Origin: Verrucomicrobiales bacterium
GTDB lineage: Bacteria; Verrucomicrobiota; Verrucomicrobiia; Verrucomicrobiales; V1-33
Reading direction: 5' to 3'
DNA length: 13,808 bases
Assembly: GCA_023253495.1 (NCBI GenBank)
Contig: JALRGF010000344.1
Location: forward strand, 1-13,808
Made by a program: the position numbers and the translations under genes. Positions 1 to 7,916 of this stretch are shown here, one piece after another (position 1 is the stretch's first letter; the number at the start of each line of letters is the position of its first letter). The notes beneath the pieces are model-generated. The model saw only the letters and a program-made list of their open reading frames with translations, had not been told where the DNA came from and ran no database searches.

Positions 1-470
1 ACCACGGCGACCGCGTGCTCTCCGACAGCTGGCGCTTTGACCCCGCCGCCCGGACCTGGGCGGCCAGCGGCGCCATCACCCCGGACGGCCCCGGCTCACC
101 GCCGGTGCCGCTCATGGCGGGCACCGCCGTGGCCCTGGAACAACGGCGCGTGCTCGTACTCGGCGGCGACGACGGCGTGCTCGCCCGCCTGCTCGAGGAA
201 AACGCCCGGCGCTCCGGGCCGATCGAAGAACGCGAATCCTACGCCCGCCTGAATGCCGCCATCCTCGGAGCCCATCCCGGCCACCGGCGCGCCCAACTGC
301 TCTACGATGCGCGCCTCAGCCAGTGGCGCGCCGCCGGCCATTTCCCCGAAGCCACCCCGGCCGTCACTCCGGCCTTCCTCTGGGACGGGGCCATCATGCT
401 TATCGGCGGTGAACCGGCCCCCGGCCGGCGCAGCGCGCGGGTCTGGCTCGGGGCGCTCGAAAGCGAATAA
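1..470 (+). CDS. Kelch-repeat beta-propeller protein, NanM/galactose-oxidase-like, C-terminal part (5' end outside the window)
   Basis: The reading frame is open from base 3 to the TAA at 468-470 (155 codons) and has no clear start, so only the C-terminal blades are present. Kelch signatures are visible: a D-x-W-x-FDP-x-x-x-TW strand pair near the left edge, then a hydrophobic strand ending in GGDDG (about bases 148-177), a second blade with YD-x-x-L-x-x-W, and a closing LIGGEPAPG-x-R motif. A GG(D/E) strand followed by PG-x-R just before the C terminus is typical of the cyclically permuted N-acetylneuraminate epimerase (NanM) group and related 'galactose oxidase' kelch proteins of Verrucomicrobiota and Planctomycetota. 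Members that have been studied act on sugars, for example sialic acid mutarotation, but the substrate here cannot be read from a fragment. The phosphorylase gene begins 57 bases downstream on the same strand. Kelch assignment is firm; the enzymatic role is inference. Confidence 0.78.
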   Translation, partial: HGDRVLSDSWRFDPAARTWAASGAITPDGPGSPPVPLMAGTAVALEQRRVLVLGGDDGVLARLLEENARRSGPIEERESYARLNAAILGAHPGHRRAQLLYDARLSQWRAAGHFPEATPAVTPAFLWDGAIMLIGGEPAPGRRSARVWLGALESE

Positions 471-527
471 CGTCCGACCAAGCCAGCCGCCGTTTTCCGT
501 CTCATTGGTTACCCAAAAACTGTCGTC

Positions 528-1331
528 ATGAGCGATCACGGAAATCAGGAAACCGGGGCGGGCCCAACGTCCGCCACCTCCGCCCCCATCGCCATTGTCC
601 TCGGTTCGGGGCTCCGGCATGTCTTCGGTCACAGCGAGCGCGTGCTGGAGGACATCAGCTTCACCGACGCCGGCCTGCCCGCCTCCACCGTGCCCGGCCA
701 CGACGGTCGTCTCACCCTCGTGGAATTTGCCGGCCGTCCCGTCTGGCTCGTCCGCGGTCGCGTCCATCTGTACGAAGGCCATGACGCCCGTGCCACCACC
801 GCCACTGTCCGCTGGCTCGCCGCCCGCGGAGTGCGCACCCTGATCCTCACCAATGCTGCCGGATGCCTCAATCCCGCTTTCGCCCCGGGTGAATGGATGA
901 TGCTCACCGACCACCTCAATCTTACCGGCACCAGTCCGCTCATCGGTGGGCCGCACTTCCACGACATGAGCCGCGTCTACTCACCGCAGCTCCACCGGGA
1001 ATTCATCGACAGCGCGTTCACCCGCGGCCTCGTCCTCCGCGAAGGCGTCTACGCCGGCGTCACCGGCCCGCAATACGAAACCCCCGCCGAAGTCCGCATG
1101 CTCCGCCTCCTCGGCGCCGACGCCGTCGGCATGTCCACCGTCCTCGAAGCCATCGAGGCCCGCGCCCTCGGCCTCGAGGTCGCCGCCTTCTCCTGCCTCA
1201 CCAATATGGCCGCCGGCATCTCACCCACCCCGCTCGACCACTCGGAGGTCGTAGCCGCCGGCCAGGCCGCCGCCGGCGCCTTCTGCGATCTGCTCCGCGA
1301 ATGGCTCGCCGGGCCCCCGGCCGCCGCGTGA
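528..1331 (+). CDS. punA: Purine nucleoside phosphorylase (PNP family 2, inosine/guanosine type)
   Basis: Cleaves inosine/guanosine-type nucleosides with phosphate to free base plus (deoxy)ribose-1-phosphate in cytoplasmic purine salvage. The 267-aa length fits the trimeric human-like PNP family. Motifs appear in family order: phosphate-binding GSGL with Ser27, PGH at 56-58, RVHLYEG with Arg78, His80 and Tyr82, TNAAG-x-LNP at 108-116, DHLNLTG at 128-134, GPQYETPAE with Glu184, GADAVGMST with Met202, and SCLTNMAAGIS with Asn226. Glu184, Met202 and Asn226 correspond to the purine- and ribose-binding Glu201, Met219 and Asn243 of the human enzyme. The Asn favours 6-oxopurines. One oddity is Arg30 where GSGLG normally has Gly. 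The ATG at 528 is taken because the conserved core begins about 20 residues later. No Shine-Dalgarno sequence is visible before it. It follows the kelch gene by 57 bases, so cotranscription is possible. Function is firm; the symbol is by family resemblance. Confidence 0.93.
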   Translation: MSDHGNQETGAGPTSATSAPIAIVLGSGLRHVFGHSERVLEDISFTDAGLPASTVPGHDGRLTLVEFAGRPVWLVRGRVHLYEGHDARATTATVRWLAARGVRTLILTNAAGCLNPAFAPGEWMMLTDHLNLTGTSPLIGGPHFHDMSRVYSPQLHREFIDSAFTRGLVLREGVYAGVTGPQYETPAEVRMLRLLGADAVGMSTVLEAIEARALGLEVAAFSCLTNMAAGISPTPLDHSEVVAAGQAAAGAFCDLLREWLAGPPAAA

Positions 1332-1512
1332 CGGCCCGCTACGGCCGGCGACTGAGAGACCGGCAGGGTATGCGGCGAGCGCAAGCTGTTTCAGAAAGGC
1401 TTCCGCCCCGGGCCAACGATTCCGCCTTGCCGGCGGCACTCCAATCTCATGACGTTCCCAATGCCGCCGATGTGGTCGCGTTAGGTTTTTCCCCTGCCAA
1501 CCCATCTGAACC
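1332..1512. other. Intergenic stretch without a recognisable gene
   Basis: No coding signature is seen between the phosphorylase stop and the VCBS remnant. Directly after the stop, bases 1332-1336 and 1343-1347 can pair as a 5-bp all-GC stem with a 6-nt loop, and there is a second weak CCGG-based inverted repeat to about 1373. Neither has a T-run, so they are poor candidates for an intrinsic terminator. The segment may hold the promoter of the former gene at 1513, but no convincing -35/-10 pair could be found. Confidence 0.5.
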
Positions 1513-1956
1513 ATGGCCCTCACGCGCCCTTTGTGGCTCCTGGCCGGCACGCTGGCGGCGGGCGGTGGCGTGGCCAACGGCGATGCCGATGGCGACGGAC
1601 TGACGGACGTCTGCCTGAGCCGCCTGTTCGGCGGCGGCCGGTTCCCCGAGCGCGCGGCCGACGCCGGTCTCGCCTTAACCGGCTCCAGCGTGATCATGGC
1701 GTGGAGCCACCATGATGGCGACGGCGACCTCGAGAGCAACAGCTGACAGGACCTCTACGTCACCAATGGCATGACCGGCGACCTCCTTAACAGCGACCTG
1801 CGCGCCGGAGCCGACCGCCCGTTCTCCGACGCCCTGCTCAAACCCGACGTCCACCGACCGGATGGCCTGACCACCGCTCACCGCGTCACCGGCGACCCGA
1901 TGCAGCTGCGGCCCCTCACCCCGGAGGTTGCTAGGCAGGCCCCCAAGCCGTTATGA
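1513..1956 (+). pseudogene. Remnant of a secreted VCBS/FG-GAP (CRTAC1-like) repeat protein, interrupted by an in-frame TGA
   Basis: The ATG at 1513 opens a frame with a short hydrophobic leader (WLLAGTLAAGGGVA, about residues 7-20), followed by a DADGDGLTDV calcium-loop-type motif, a G-GGRF-x-E-x-A-x-x-AGL segment and HDGDGDL. This is the usual order of VCBS/FG-GAP proteins, where a DxDGDGxxDL loop, a 'GDGxFxDVTxxAGL' stretch and a 'DYDNDGDLDLYVTNG' loop succeed each other. The frame stops at TGA 1744-1746, yet resumes at once with QDLYVTNGM, the canonical end of the same loop, and stays open with strongly GC-biased third positions until TGA 1954-1956. Full-length relatives are several hundred residues, and here only about 145 codons survive, so large parts have been lost. 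The fragment ends flush against the CotH start. The alternative, two small functional ORFs (1513-1746 and 1771-1956), is less likely because the TGA splits a single conserved loop. Confidence 0.62.
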
Positions 1957-4900
1957 ATGGCCTCGATGAAGACCCCTGATTATTTCCGCTTTCGCTGGTT
2001 GGCCGCCTGGCTGCTGCTGACGAGCATGGCGGGGGAACTGCCGGCCGCCCGGATCTCCTGGGAGGCCGCCCTCAACCTCACCCAGGTTTCCGACCTGATC
2101 ACGGGAGGCCGCCTCGTGCGGGCGGTCAATGTGACGCGTGACGCGATCAGCCCGACGGTCACGGCGGGGGCCGAGACCATCGTGTTTGAGGCCGAGGCAC
2201 TCGGGCCGCTCGGCGTGGGGACCGGCAATTATTTCACCGGGGACGGCGGCGACACCGGCGACGAAAACCTCAATACCGTCCTCAACAGCCATGGCTGGGG
2301 CTCCGAAGCGTGGAATTTTGAGCTGGGCGGCCTGACGGCTGGCCGGACGTACCGGATCCAGTTGATTGGTGCGGGCGACACCCGGTCATGCTGTTCGAAC
2401 CGCAACCAGCGCGCCGGGGACGGCGAGGCGGCCGAATCGGTGAGCAACGACTTTTCGCGCAGCGGCGTGGGCTCGGTGATCGGCACCTTCACGGCCGATG
2501 GACCCACGCAGCAAATCCGGATGCTCCCGGGCCTGGTGAATGGCACCGATCCCGGGCTGAGCGGATACGTGCTTCGGGAAACGACGCCGCCGGCACCCAG
2601 TGCCCCGACCGACATCGCCCTGAGCAACCCCTTGGTTCCCCCCGGCGCGCCGGAAGGATTTGTCATCGGCCTGCTCAGCGCCACCGACCCCGACGCCGGT
2701 GACAGCGTGACCGTCACCCTGGCCAGCACGGCGGAATTTCCCGACCAAGCCATCTTCACCGTGGCCGGCCGCGAACTCAGGCTGGCCGCCCCCGCCGCCG
2801 CTCCGGGCCAGTCGTATCAAATCCGTCTGCGGGCGACTGACAGCACCGGCCTGAGCTTCGAAAAATCATTCGTCCTCACCGTGCAGCCGGTCCAGCCGCC
2901 CGTCTCGGTCGCGCTTTCGAGGGTCGCCATTCCGGCCAACACACCGGCCGGCACCGCCATCGGCACGCTGAGCACCACCGACCCGACGGTCGGCGACCTT
3001 CATGCCTATTCCCTCGTGCCCGGCGCCGGTGACGCGGACAACCAACGGTTCGTGGTCGACGGTGCCACCCTGCGGATGGCGGGCGCCCTGGAGCTGACCG
3101 GAGGCACGCTCAGCGTGCGCGTGCGCACGACCGACCTTGCCGGTCAGAGCCTTGATGAGGTCATTATGTTTCCGGTGGTCAACCTCGCGCTGCGCCTCAA
3201 CGAATTCCTCGCCAATTCCACGGCAGCCACGCTGAAGGATGAGGATGGCGATACCACGGACTGGATCGAACTCCACAATTCGTCCGCCGCCGCCGTGAAT
3301 CTCGCCGGCTGGGGGCTGACCGATGACCCGCTGATTCCGCACAAATGGCGCCTGCCGGAAGCCGTCCTTCCCGCCGGCGGCTATCGCATCGTCTTCGCCT
3401 CCGGCAAAAACCGCGCTCCCGCCACCGGGAACTGGCATGCCAATTTCCGGCTCGACGCGGGCGGTGACTGGCTGGCTCTCGTGTCACCCACCGGGCATGT
3501 GGTGTCGGAATTCGGAGCCGGCGGCACCCGGTTTCCGCGTCAACGCGCCGGCATCAGCTACGGCTTCTACGGCACCCCGGTCCAGATCGGTTACATGCTC
3601 ACTCCCACGCCCGGTGCCGCCAACAATGCTGCCAGCGGTGTGCCCGGCCTCGTCGAAGACACCCGCTTCAGCGTGAACCGCGGGTTCCATGAGGCACCGT
3701 TCGAGCTGGCCATCACCTCGGACACCCCCGGGGCCACCATTCGCTACACCACGGACGGCTCATGGCCCGCTGAAAATACCGGCACCCTTTACACCGGCCC
3801 GTTCCTTGTCGACCGCACGATGCCGGTCAAAGCCATCGCCACCAAACCGGGGTTTCTCCCCACCGATGTCGACACGCACACCTATCTCTTTGTCAAAGAC
3901 ATCGTGACCCAGACCCCGGCCACCGTGCAGTCCGTCTACGAGTTCCCCTCCACCTGGAAAGGAACCCCGGCCTACTACGGACTGAATGGCAACAGCACGG
4001 TGGTCAATCCGGCCAGCCACCCCACCCTGAAGGACGACCTCAAGACCGTGCCATCGCTCTCGATCGTTCTCGCCACCGGGGACATGTTCGGCAACAACGG
4101 GATCTATTCCAACCCCACCAGCGCCGGAGCCGCCTGGGAACGGAAGACGTCGCTCGAGCTGATCGACCCCGCCGCCCCCGACGGCAGCCGCAACTTCCAG
4201 GAAAATGCCGTCATCCAGATCCAGGGAGGCGCCTTCCGCGACTTCGGCCTGAGCCGGAAAAAATCCTTCCGGATCACCATGAAACCGGATTACGGAACCG
4301 CAAACCAGCCGACCGGCGGGCCGGGCCGCCTGAACTTCCCGCTCTTCGGAACTGATGCCGCCCAGTCGTTCAATACGTTCACTCTGCGCATGGAGTCGAA
4401 CGACGGCTGGCAATGGAGCGGCGCCGGCGGCAAACCCCAGTACGCCCGCGACCAGTTCGCCCGCCGCGCCATGCAGGAACTCGGGCAACCGGCATCCGCC
4501 GGCCGCTACCTCCATGTGTACATCAACGGCGTCTACTGGGGCGTCTACAATGCCGTCGAACGGCCGGACGCCAGCTTCGCCGAAAACTACCTCGGCGCCG
4601 ACCCCGCGCTCTGGCAGGGCCAGAATTCCGGCCAGCCGATCAATGCGGCCGCCAACCTCGCCGATTGGAACACCATGCTCGGTGCGGTCGATGACATCAG
4701 CTCCATGGCCACCGCCGCCACCCGCGACGCCGAATACCTCGAGGCCGCCGGCTTCCGCCCGGACGGTGCCCGGAAACCCGCGGTCCCTGTCTGGATCGAC
4801 CCGACCAATTTCGCCGATTACCTGCTGGTCAACTGGTACGCCGGCAACAGCGACTGGCCGTTCAAGAACTATTACGCCGGACGCGCCCGCGAGCCCGGGA

Positions 4901-7086
4901 GCACCGGGTTCAAATTTTTCGTCTGGGACTGCGAGTGGTCGCTCCTGCTGCAATCGTCCCCCACCACCAACCGCACCGGTGATTTCTCGGGTATCGCCGG
5001 ACCCCAGGCCCACCTCGAAAAAAGCCCGGAATACCGCCTGCGCTTCGCTGACCGCGCATTCCGGGCCCTGCTTAACGACGGCCCGCTCACACCGACACGC
5101 GGCCGCGCCCTCTACGACGAAATCACCCACCAGCACCGGTCGATCCTCATTCCCGAATCCGCGCGCTGGGGGAACCAGCACGGCGGCCGCTATGGCATTG
5201 CCCAGTGGCAGCAGGAATACACCAGCATCGTCAACTCATGGTTCCCGGTGCGCAGCGGCAACCTGCTCGGCCAACTCCGCACCCGCGGACTCTACCCGGC
5301 CATCGACGCCCCGCTCTTCAGCCAGCGCGGCGGACCGCTGGCCGACGGCACCCTGACCCTGAGCGCCCCGTCGGCCGTCAGCAGAATCTATTTCCGCCAC
5401 GGCCCCGGCGACTCCGATGCCACCGACTACGCGCACTCGCTCGACCCGCGCCTCGTCGGCGGGGGCATTCATCCCGAGGCCACCCTGGTCGAACTCAGCG
5501 GCGGCGGCGGCGGAACGGTCACCACCACTTTCGTCAATACCGGCGCGGTCTGGAAATTCCTCGCCGACGGCAGCAATCAGGGCACCGCCTGGCAAAAGCC
5601 GGGATTCGACGACGCATCGTGGCCGTCCGGCCCTTCGCCGCTCGGCTACGGCGACGGCGACGAGGCCACCGACGTTGGATTTGTCGATGCCGATCCGGTG
5701 GCCACCGGGGTGCAGAGAAATGCGACGACGTATTTCCGCCGCGTGGTCGACATTCCTGATCCCTCGGTCTTCGCTGATTTCACGCTGACCACCGTCTACG
5801 ACGACGCCATCGTGGTCTACGTCAATGGTGTGGCCGTGGAACTGCAGAACCTGAGCGCGGATCCGCCGCACGACCAGTACACGGCCACGTCGCCCGACAA
5901 TGCCACGACCAGCCGCACTCTGGCCCCAAGCGTCTTCCGGCCCGGAGCCAACACCGTGGCCGCGGAAGTGCACCAGGGCGGAAGCAACAGCAGCGACATC
6001 AGCTTCGACCTCACTCTGACCGGCAACCCGCCGGGCGGCGGCAACACGCTCACCTCGGCACCCATCACCCTGCCCGGCCCGGGCTGGGTACTGGCCCGGT
6101 CCTATGACAGCGCCACCGGTACCTGGAGCGCCCTCAACTCCGCATTTTTCACCGTCAACACGGTGCCGGCCAGCGCGTCGAATCTCGCGATCCCGGAACT
6201 CCATTACCACCCAGCCCCGCCACCCGCCGGGGCGTCGGTCGCCGACGCCGACGAATACGAATTCGTCGAGCTGCTCAATCTTTCTCCGACCTTGTCCGTC
6301 GACCTCACCGGCGCCGCCTTCACCAGCGGCATCACGTTCGAGTTCGCCGCCAACTCCCTGATTCCGCCGGGAGGACGCGTGGTCGTCGTCCGGAACGAGG
6401 CCGCCTTTCAGGACCGCTACGCCGGCCGCCTCGACGGTGTCACCCTCGCCCGCAACACGGCCGGATCACCGGTCTACGGCGGACGGCTCGACAACCTCGG
6501 CGAAACCGTCACCCTGCTCGCCGCCGATGGATCCCCGATCACCCGGTTCCGCTACGGCAACAGCCTGCCATGGCCGGCCGCGGCCGCCGGGGCCGGTTCA
6601 TCACTCGTGCTCGCCCGCCCGGCCAGCCCGCCGCCCGACCCGGACGTGGCCGCGAACTGGATCGCCAGCCGCACGCTTCATGGCACGCCCGGAAAGCCGG
6701 AACCGGCCGGATTTCTCGGAGACCCGGCGGCCGACCTCGATGGCGACGGCTTCAACGCACTCCTCGAATACGCCCTCGGCACCAGCGAGGCGACCGCCGG
6801 CGACGCCCTCTCGCGGGTGAGCGCTTCCCTGGAACCATTTCCCCCCGGCGCCACGGAATCGTTCCTGAGCATCCGTTTCCGCTCCCGCCAGGACGACCCG
6901 CCCACCGTCATCATGCGACCGGAAATCTCGGACGACCTGGTCACTTGGCGCGGTGACGCCACCCTCGTGCTCGTCAGTACCGATCCCCATGGCGACGGAA
7001 CCGCGACCGTCCGCTACCGCAGCGGGGCACCGGCCACCGCGTCCGGCACACAATTCATCAGGCTGCGCGCCACCCTGCCACCGTGA
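1957..7086 (+). CDS. Giant secreted CotH kinase family protein with cadherin-like, lamin tail and chitobiase-like domains
   Basis: A 1709-aa exported protein. A signal peptide covers residues 1-31 (hydrophobic LAAWLLLTSMAG, likely cut after LPA). In order come an N-terminal module with an RSCCSNRNQ motif (about 32-207), two cadherin-like repeats (about 217-310 and 313-409), a lamin tail domain opening with LRLNEFLAN and WIELHN (about 410-545), a chitobiase C-terminal-like domain with RYTTDGSWP (about 568-647), the CotH core (about 690-1110), a jelly-roll-like domain with DDAIVVYVNG (about 1187-1352), a second lamin tail domain (about 1409-1580), and a DLDGDGFNALLEYALG tail (from about 1593). 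In the CotH core, VERPD (Glu868) and WDCEW (Asp991, Glu993) stand where classical members have ERIKR and WD-x-D. CotH proteins can be atypical protein kinases, but activity here is unproven. An internal ATG at 1966 (MKTPDYF) is an equally good start. No PEP-CTERM or transmembrane anchor is seen. Confidence 0.9.
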   Translation: MASMKTPDYFRFRWLAAWLLLTSMAGELPAARISWEAALNLTQVSDLITGGRLVRAVNVTRDAISPTVTAGAETIVFEAEALGPLGVGTGNYFTGDGGDTGDENLNTVLNSHGWGSEAWNFELGGLTAGRTYRIQLIGAGDTRSCCSNRNQRAGDGEAAESVSNDFSRSGVGSVIGTFTADGPTQQIRMLPGLVNGTDPGLSGYVLRETTPPAPSAPTDIALSNPLVPPGAPEGFVIGLLSATDPDAGDSVTVTLASTAEFPDQAIFTVAGRELRLAAPAAAPGQSYQIRLRATDSTGLSFEKSFVLTVQPVQPPVSVALSRVAIPANTPAGTAIGTLSTTDPTVGDLHAYSLVPGAGDADNQRFVVDGATLRMAGALELTGGTLSVRVRTTDLAGQSLDEVIMFPVVNLALRLNEFLANSTAATLKDEDGDTTDWIELHNSSAAAVNLAGWGLTDDPLIPHKWRLPEAVLPAGGYRIVFASGKNRAPATGNWHANFRLDAGGDWLALVSPTGHVVSEFGAGGTRFPRQRAGISYGFYGTPVQIGYMLTPTPGAANNAASGVPGLVEDTRFSVNRGFHEAPFELAITSDTPGATIRYTTDGSWPAENTGTLYTGPFLVDRTMPVKAIATKPGFLPTDVDTHTYLFVKDIVTQTPATVQSVYEFPSTWKGTPAYYGLNGNSTVVNPASHPTLKDDLKTVPSLSIVLATGDMFGNNGIYSNPTSAGAAWERKTSLELIDPAAPDGSRNFQENAVIQIQGGAFRDFGLSRKKSFRITMKPDYGTANQPTGGPGRLNFPLFGTDAAQSFNTFTLRMESNDGWQWSGAGGKPQYARDQFARRAMQELGQPASAGRYLHVYINGVYWGVYNAVERPDASFAENYLGADPALWQGQNSGQPINAAANLADWNTMLGAVDDISSMATAATRDAEYLEAAGFRPDGARKPAVPVWIDPTNFADYLLVNWYAGNSDWPFKNYYAGRAREPGSTGFKFFVWDCEWSLLLQSSPTTNRTGDFSGIAGPQAHLEKSPEYRLRFADRAFRALLNDGPLTPTRGRALYDEITHQHRSILIPESARWGNQHGGRYGIAQWQQEYTSIVNSWFPVRSGNLLGQLRTRGLYPAIDAPLFSQRGGPLADGTLTLSAPSAVSRIYFRHGPGDSDATDYAHSLDPRLVGGGIHPEATLVELSGGGGGTVTTTFVNTGAVWKFLADGSNQGTAWQKPGFDDASWPSGPSPLGYGDGDEATDVGFVDADPVATGVQRNATTYFRRVVDIPDPSVFADFTLTTVYDDAIVVYVNGVAVELQNLSADPPHDQYTATSPDNATTSRTLAPSVFRPGANTVAAEVHQGGSNSSDISFDLTLTGNPPGGGNTLTSAPITLPGPGWVLARSYDSATGTWSALNSAFFTVNTVPASASNLAIPELHYHPAPPPAGASVADADEYEFVELLNLSPTLSVDLTGAAFTSGITFEFAANSLIPPGGRVVVVRNEAAFQDRYAGRLDGVTLARNTAGSPVYGGRLDNLGETVTLLAADGSPITRFRYGNSLPWPAAAAGAGSSLVLARPASPPPDPDVAANWIASRTLHGTPGKPEPAGFLGDPAADLDGDGFNALLEYALGTSEATAGDALSRVSASLEPFPPGATESFLSIRFRSRQDDPPTVIMRPEISDDLVTWRGDATLVLVSTDPHGDGTATVRYRSGAPATASGTQFIRLRATLPP

Positions 7087-7123
7087 GGGGGACGCTTTGC
7101 GGGTCACCGGCGCCCGGAACCCA

Positions 7124-7143
7124 CGGGCCGGCCCGCCGGCCCG
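7124..7143. terminator. All-GC hairpin between convergent genes, candidate bidirectional terminator
   Basis: Bases 7124-7131 (CGGGCCGG) and 7136-7143 (CCGGCCCG) form a perfect 8-bp stem around a CCCG tetraloop. It sits 37 bases past the stop of the first CotH gene and 14 bases before the stop of the convergent metallopeptidase gene, where a shared terminator is expected. There is no T-run on either side, so classic intrinsic termination is uncertain. It may instead act by pausing or as an RNA-stabilising 3' end. Confidence 0.42.
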
Positions 7144-7157
7144 CCGGCAGGCCGCGC

Positions 7158-7862
7158 TCACCGCCGGTCGCGGACGTTGAGGAAAAGCATAACGTAATAG
7201 AGCAGCTGCCCGATCGACGCGAGCGCGGCGACGACATAGGTCATGGCGGCCCAGCGAAGGGCGTCTTTGGCCTGGCTGTGGGACAGACCGCGGGCCATGC
7301 CGCTCTGGTCGAGCCAGGCGAGGGCGCGGCGGCTGGCGTCAAATTCCACCGGCAGCGTGACCAGTGCGAAAAGCGTGCTCAGCGCGAAGAGCGCGATACC
7401 GACGAGCAGGACGGTCGGGCTGTTGCCGCCCGCCGCCAGACCGACCCCGATCATGATGATCCACGGGGCCAGGTTGCTTCCGAACTGGACCAGCGGGACC
7501 AGACCGGAACGCAGCCGCAGCATCGGGTAGCCGGTGGCATCCTGCACGGCATGCCCGCATTCATGCGCGGCCACCGCCGCCGCCGCCACCGAATTCATGC
7601 CGTAAACCGGCTCGCTCAGGTTCACCGTTTTCGCCGCCGGATTGTAGTGGTCGGTCAGCTGGCCCGCCACGCTGATCACATCGACCGAGCCCAGTCCGTG
7701 GTCGGCCAGCATCCGGCTGGCCACGTCCGCGCCGGTGACCGGCAGCGGCACCTGCGAATACTTCGCCATTTTGGCGCGCAGCGTGAGTCCGACAACATGG
7801 CTGACGACCATGGCCACTCCCATGATGATCAGATACAGAGGATCGTAATGTGCGACGGGCAT
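7158..7862 (-). CDS. Membrane zinc metallopeptidase, YugP family
   Basis: A 234-aa integral membrane protein that opens with HYDPLYLIIMG, the family's usual DPxYLL-type N-terminal helix (about 8-28). The zinc motif HECGH lies at residues 100-104 (HExxH, catalytic Glu101), after the PVYGMNSVAAAAVAAHE stretch characteristic of YugP-like putative neutral zinc metallopeptidases. Further helices lie at about 121-142, 148-172 and 207-228. VEFDAS at 172-177, with Glu173, is a conserved element that follows the third helix and may supply the third metal ligand. The substrate is unknown in the family, and a role in envelope protein turnover is inference. It lies 54 bases downstream of the HdeD-family gene on the same strand, so the two could share a transcript. 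The ATG at 7862 places the conserved DPxY motif right at the N terminus. No Shine-Dalgarno sequence is visible. Confidence 0.92.
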   Translation of the reverse strand: MPVAHYDPLYLIIMGVAMVVSHVVGLTLRAKMAKYSQVPLPVTGADVASRMLADHGLGSVDVISVAGQLTDHYNPAAKTVNLSEPVYGMNSVAAAAVAAHECGHAVQDATGYPMLRLRSGLVPLVQFGSNLAPWIIMIGVGLAAGGNSPTVLLVGIALFALSTLFALVTLPVEFDASRRALAWLDQSGMARGLSHSQAKDALRWAAMTYVVAALASIGQLLYYVMLFLNVRDRR

Positions 7863-7916
7863 GTGAGGAAGAGGAATGAGGACAGACGGAAATCAAGCGG
7901 CACCGGCGGCCGGCGG

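Noticed and set aside
1744..1746. TGA read as selenocysteine or as programmed readthrough in the VCBS remnant
   Set aside because: Most other genes here end in TGA, no SECIS-like hairpin was evident just downstream, and VCBS loops have no Sec/Cys at this place.
3760..5181. A 473-codon minus-strand frame inside the first CotH gene
   Set aside because: It is a shadow of the CotH core; its Gly/Val/Glu-rich product matches no known fold.
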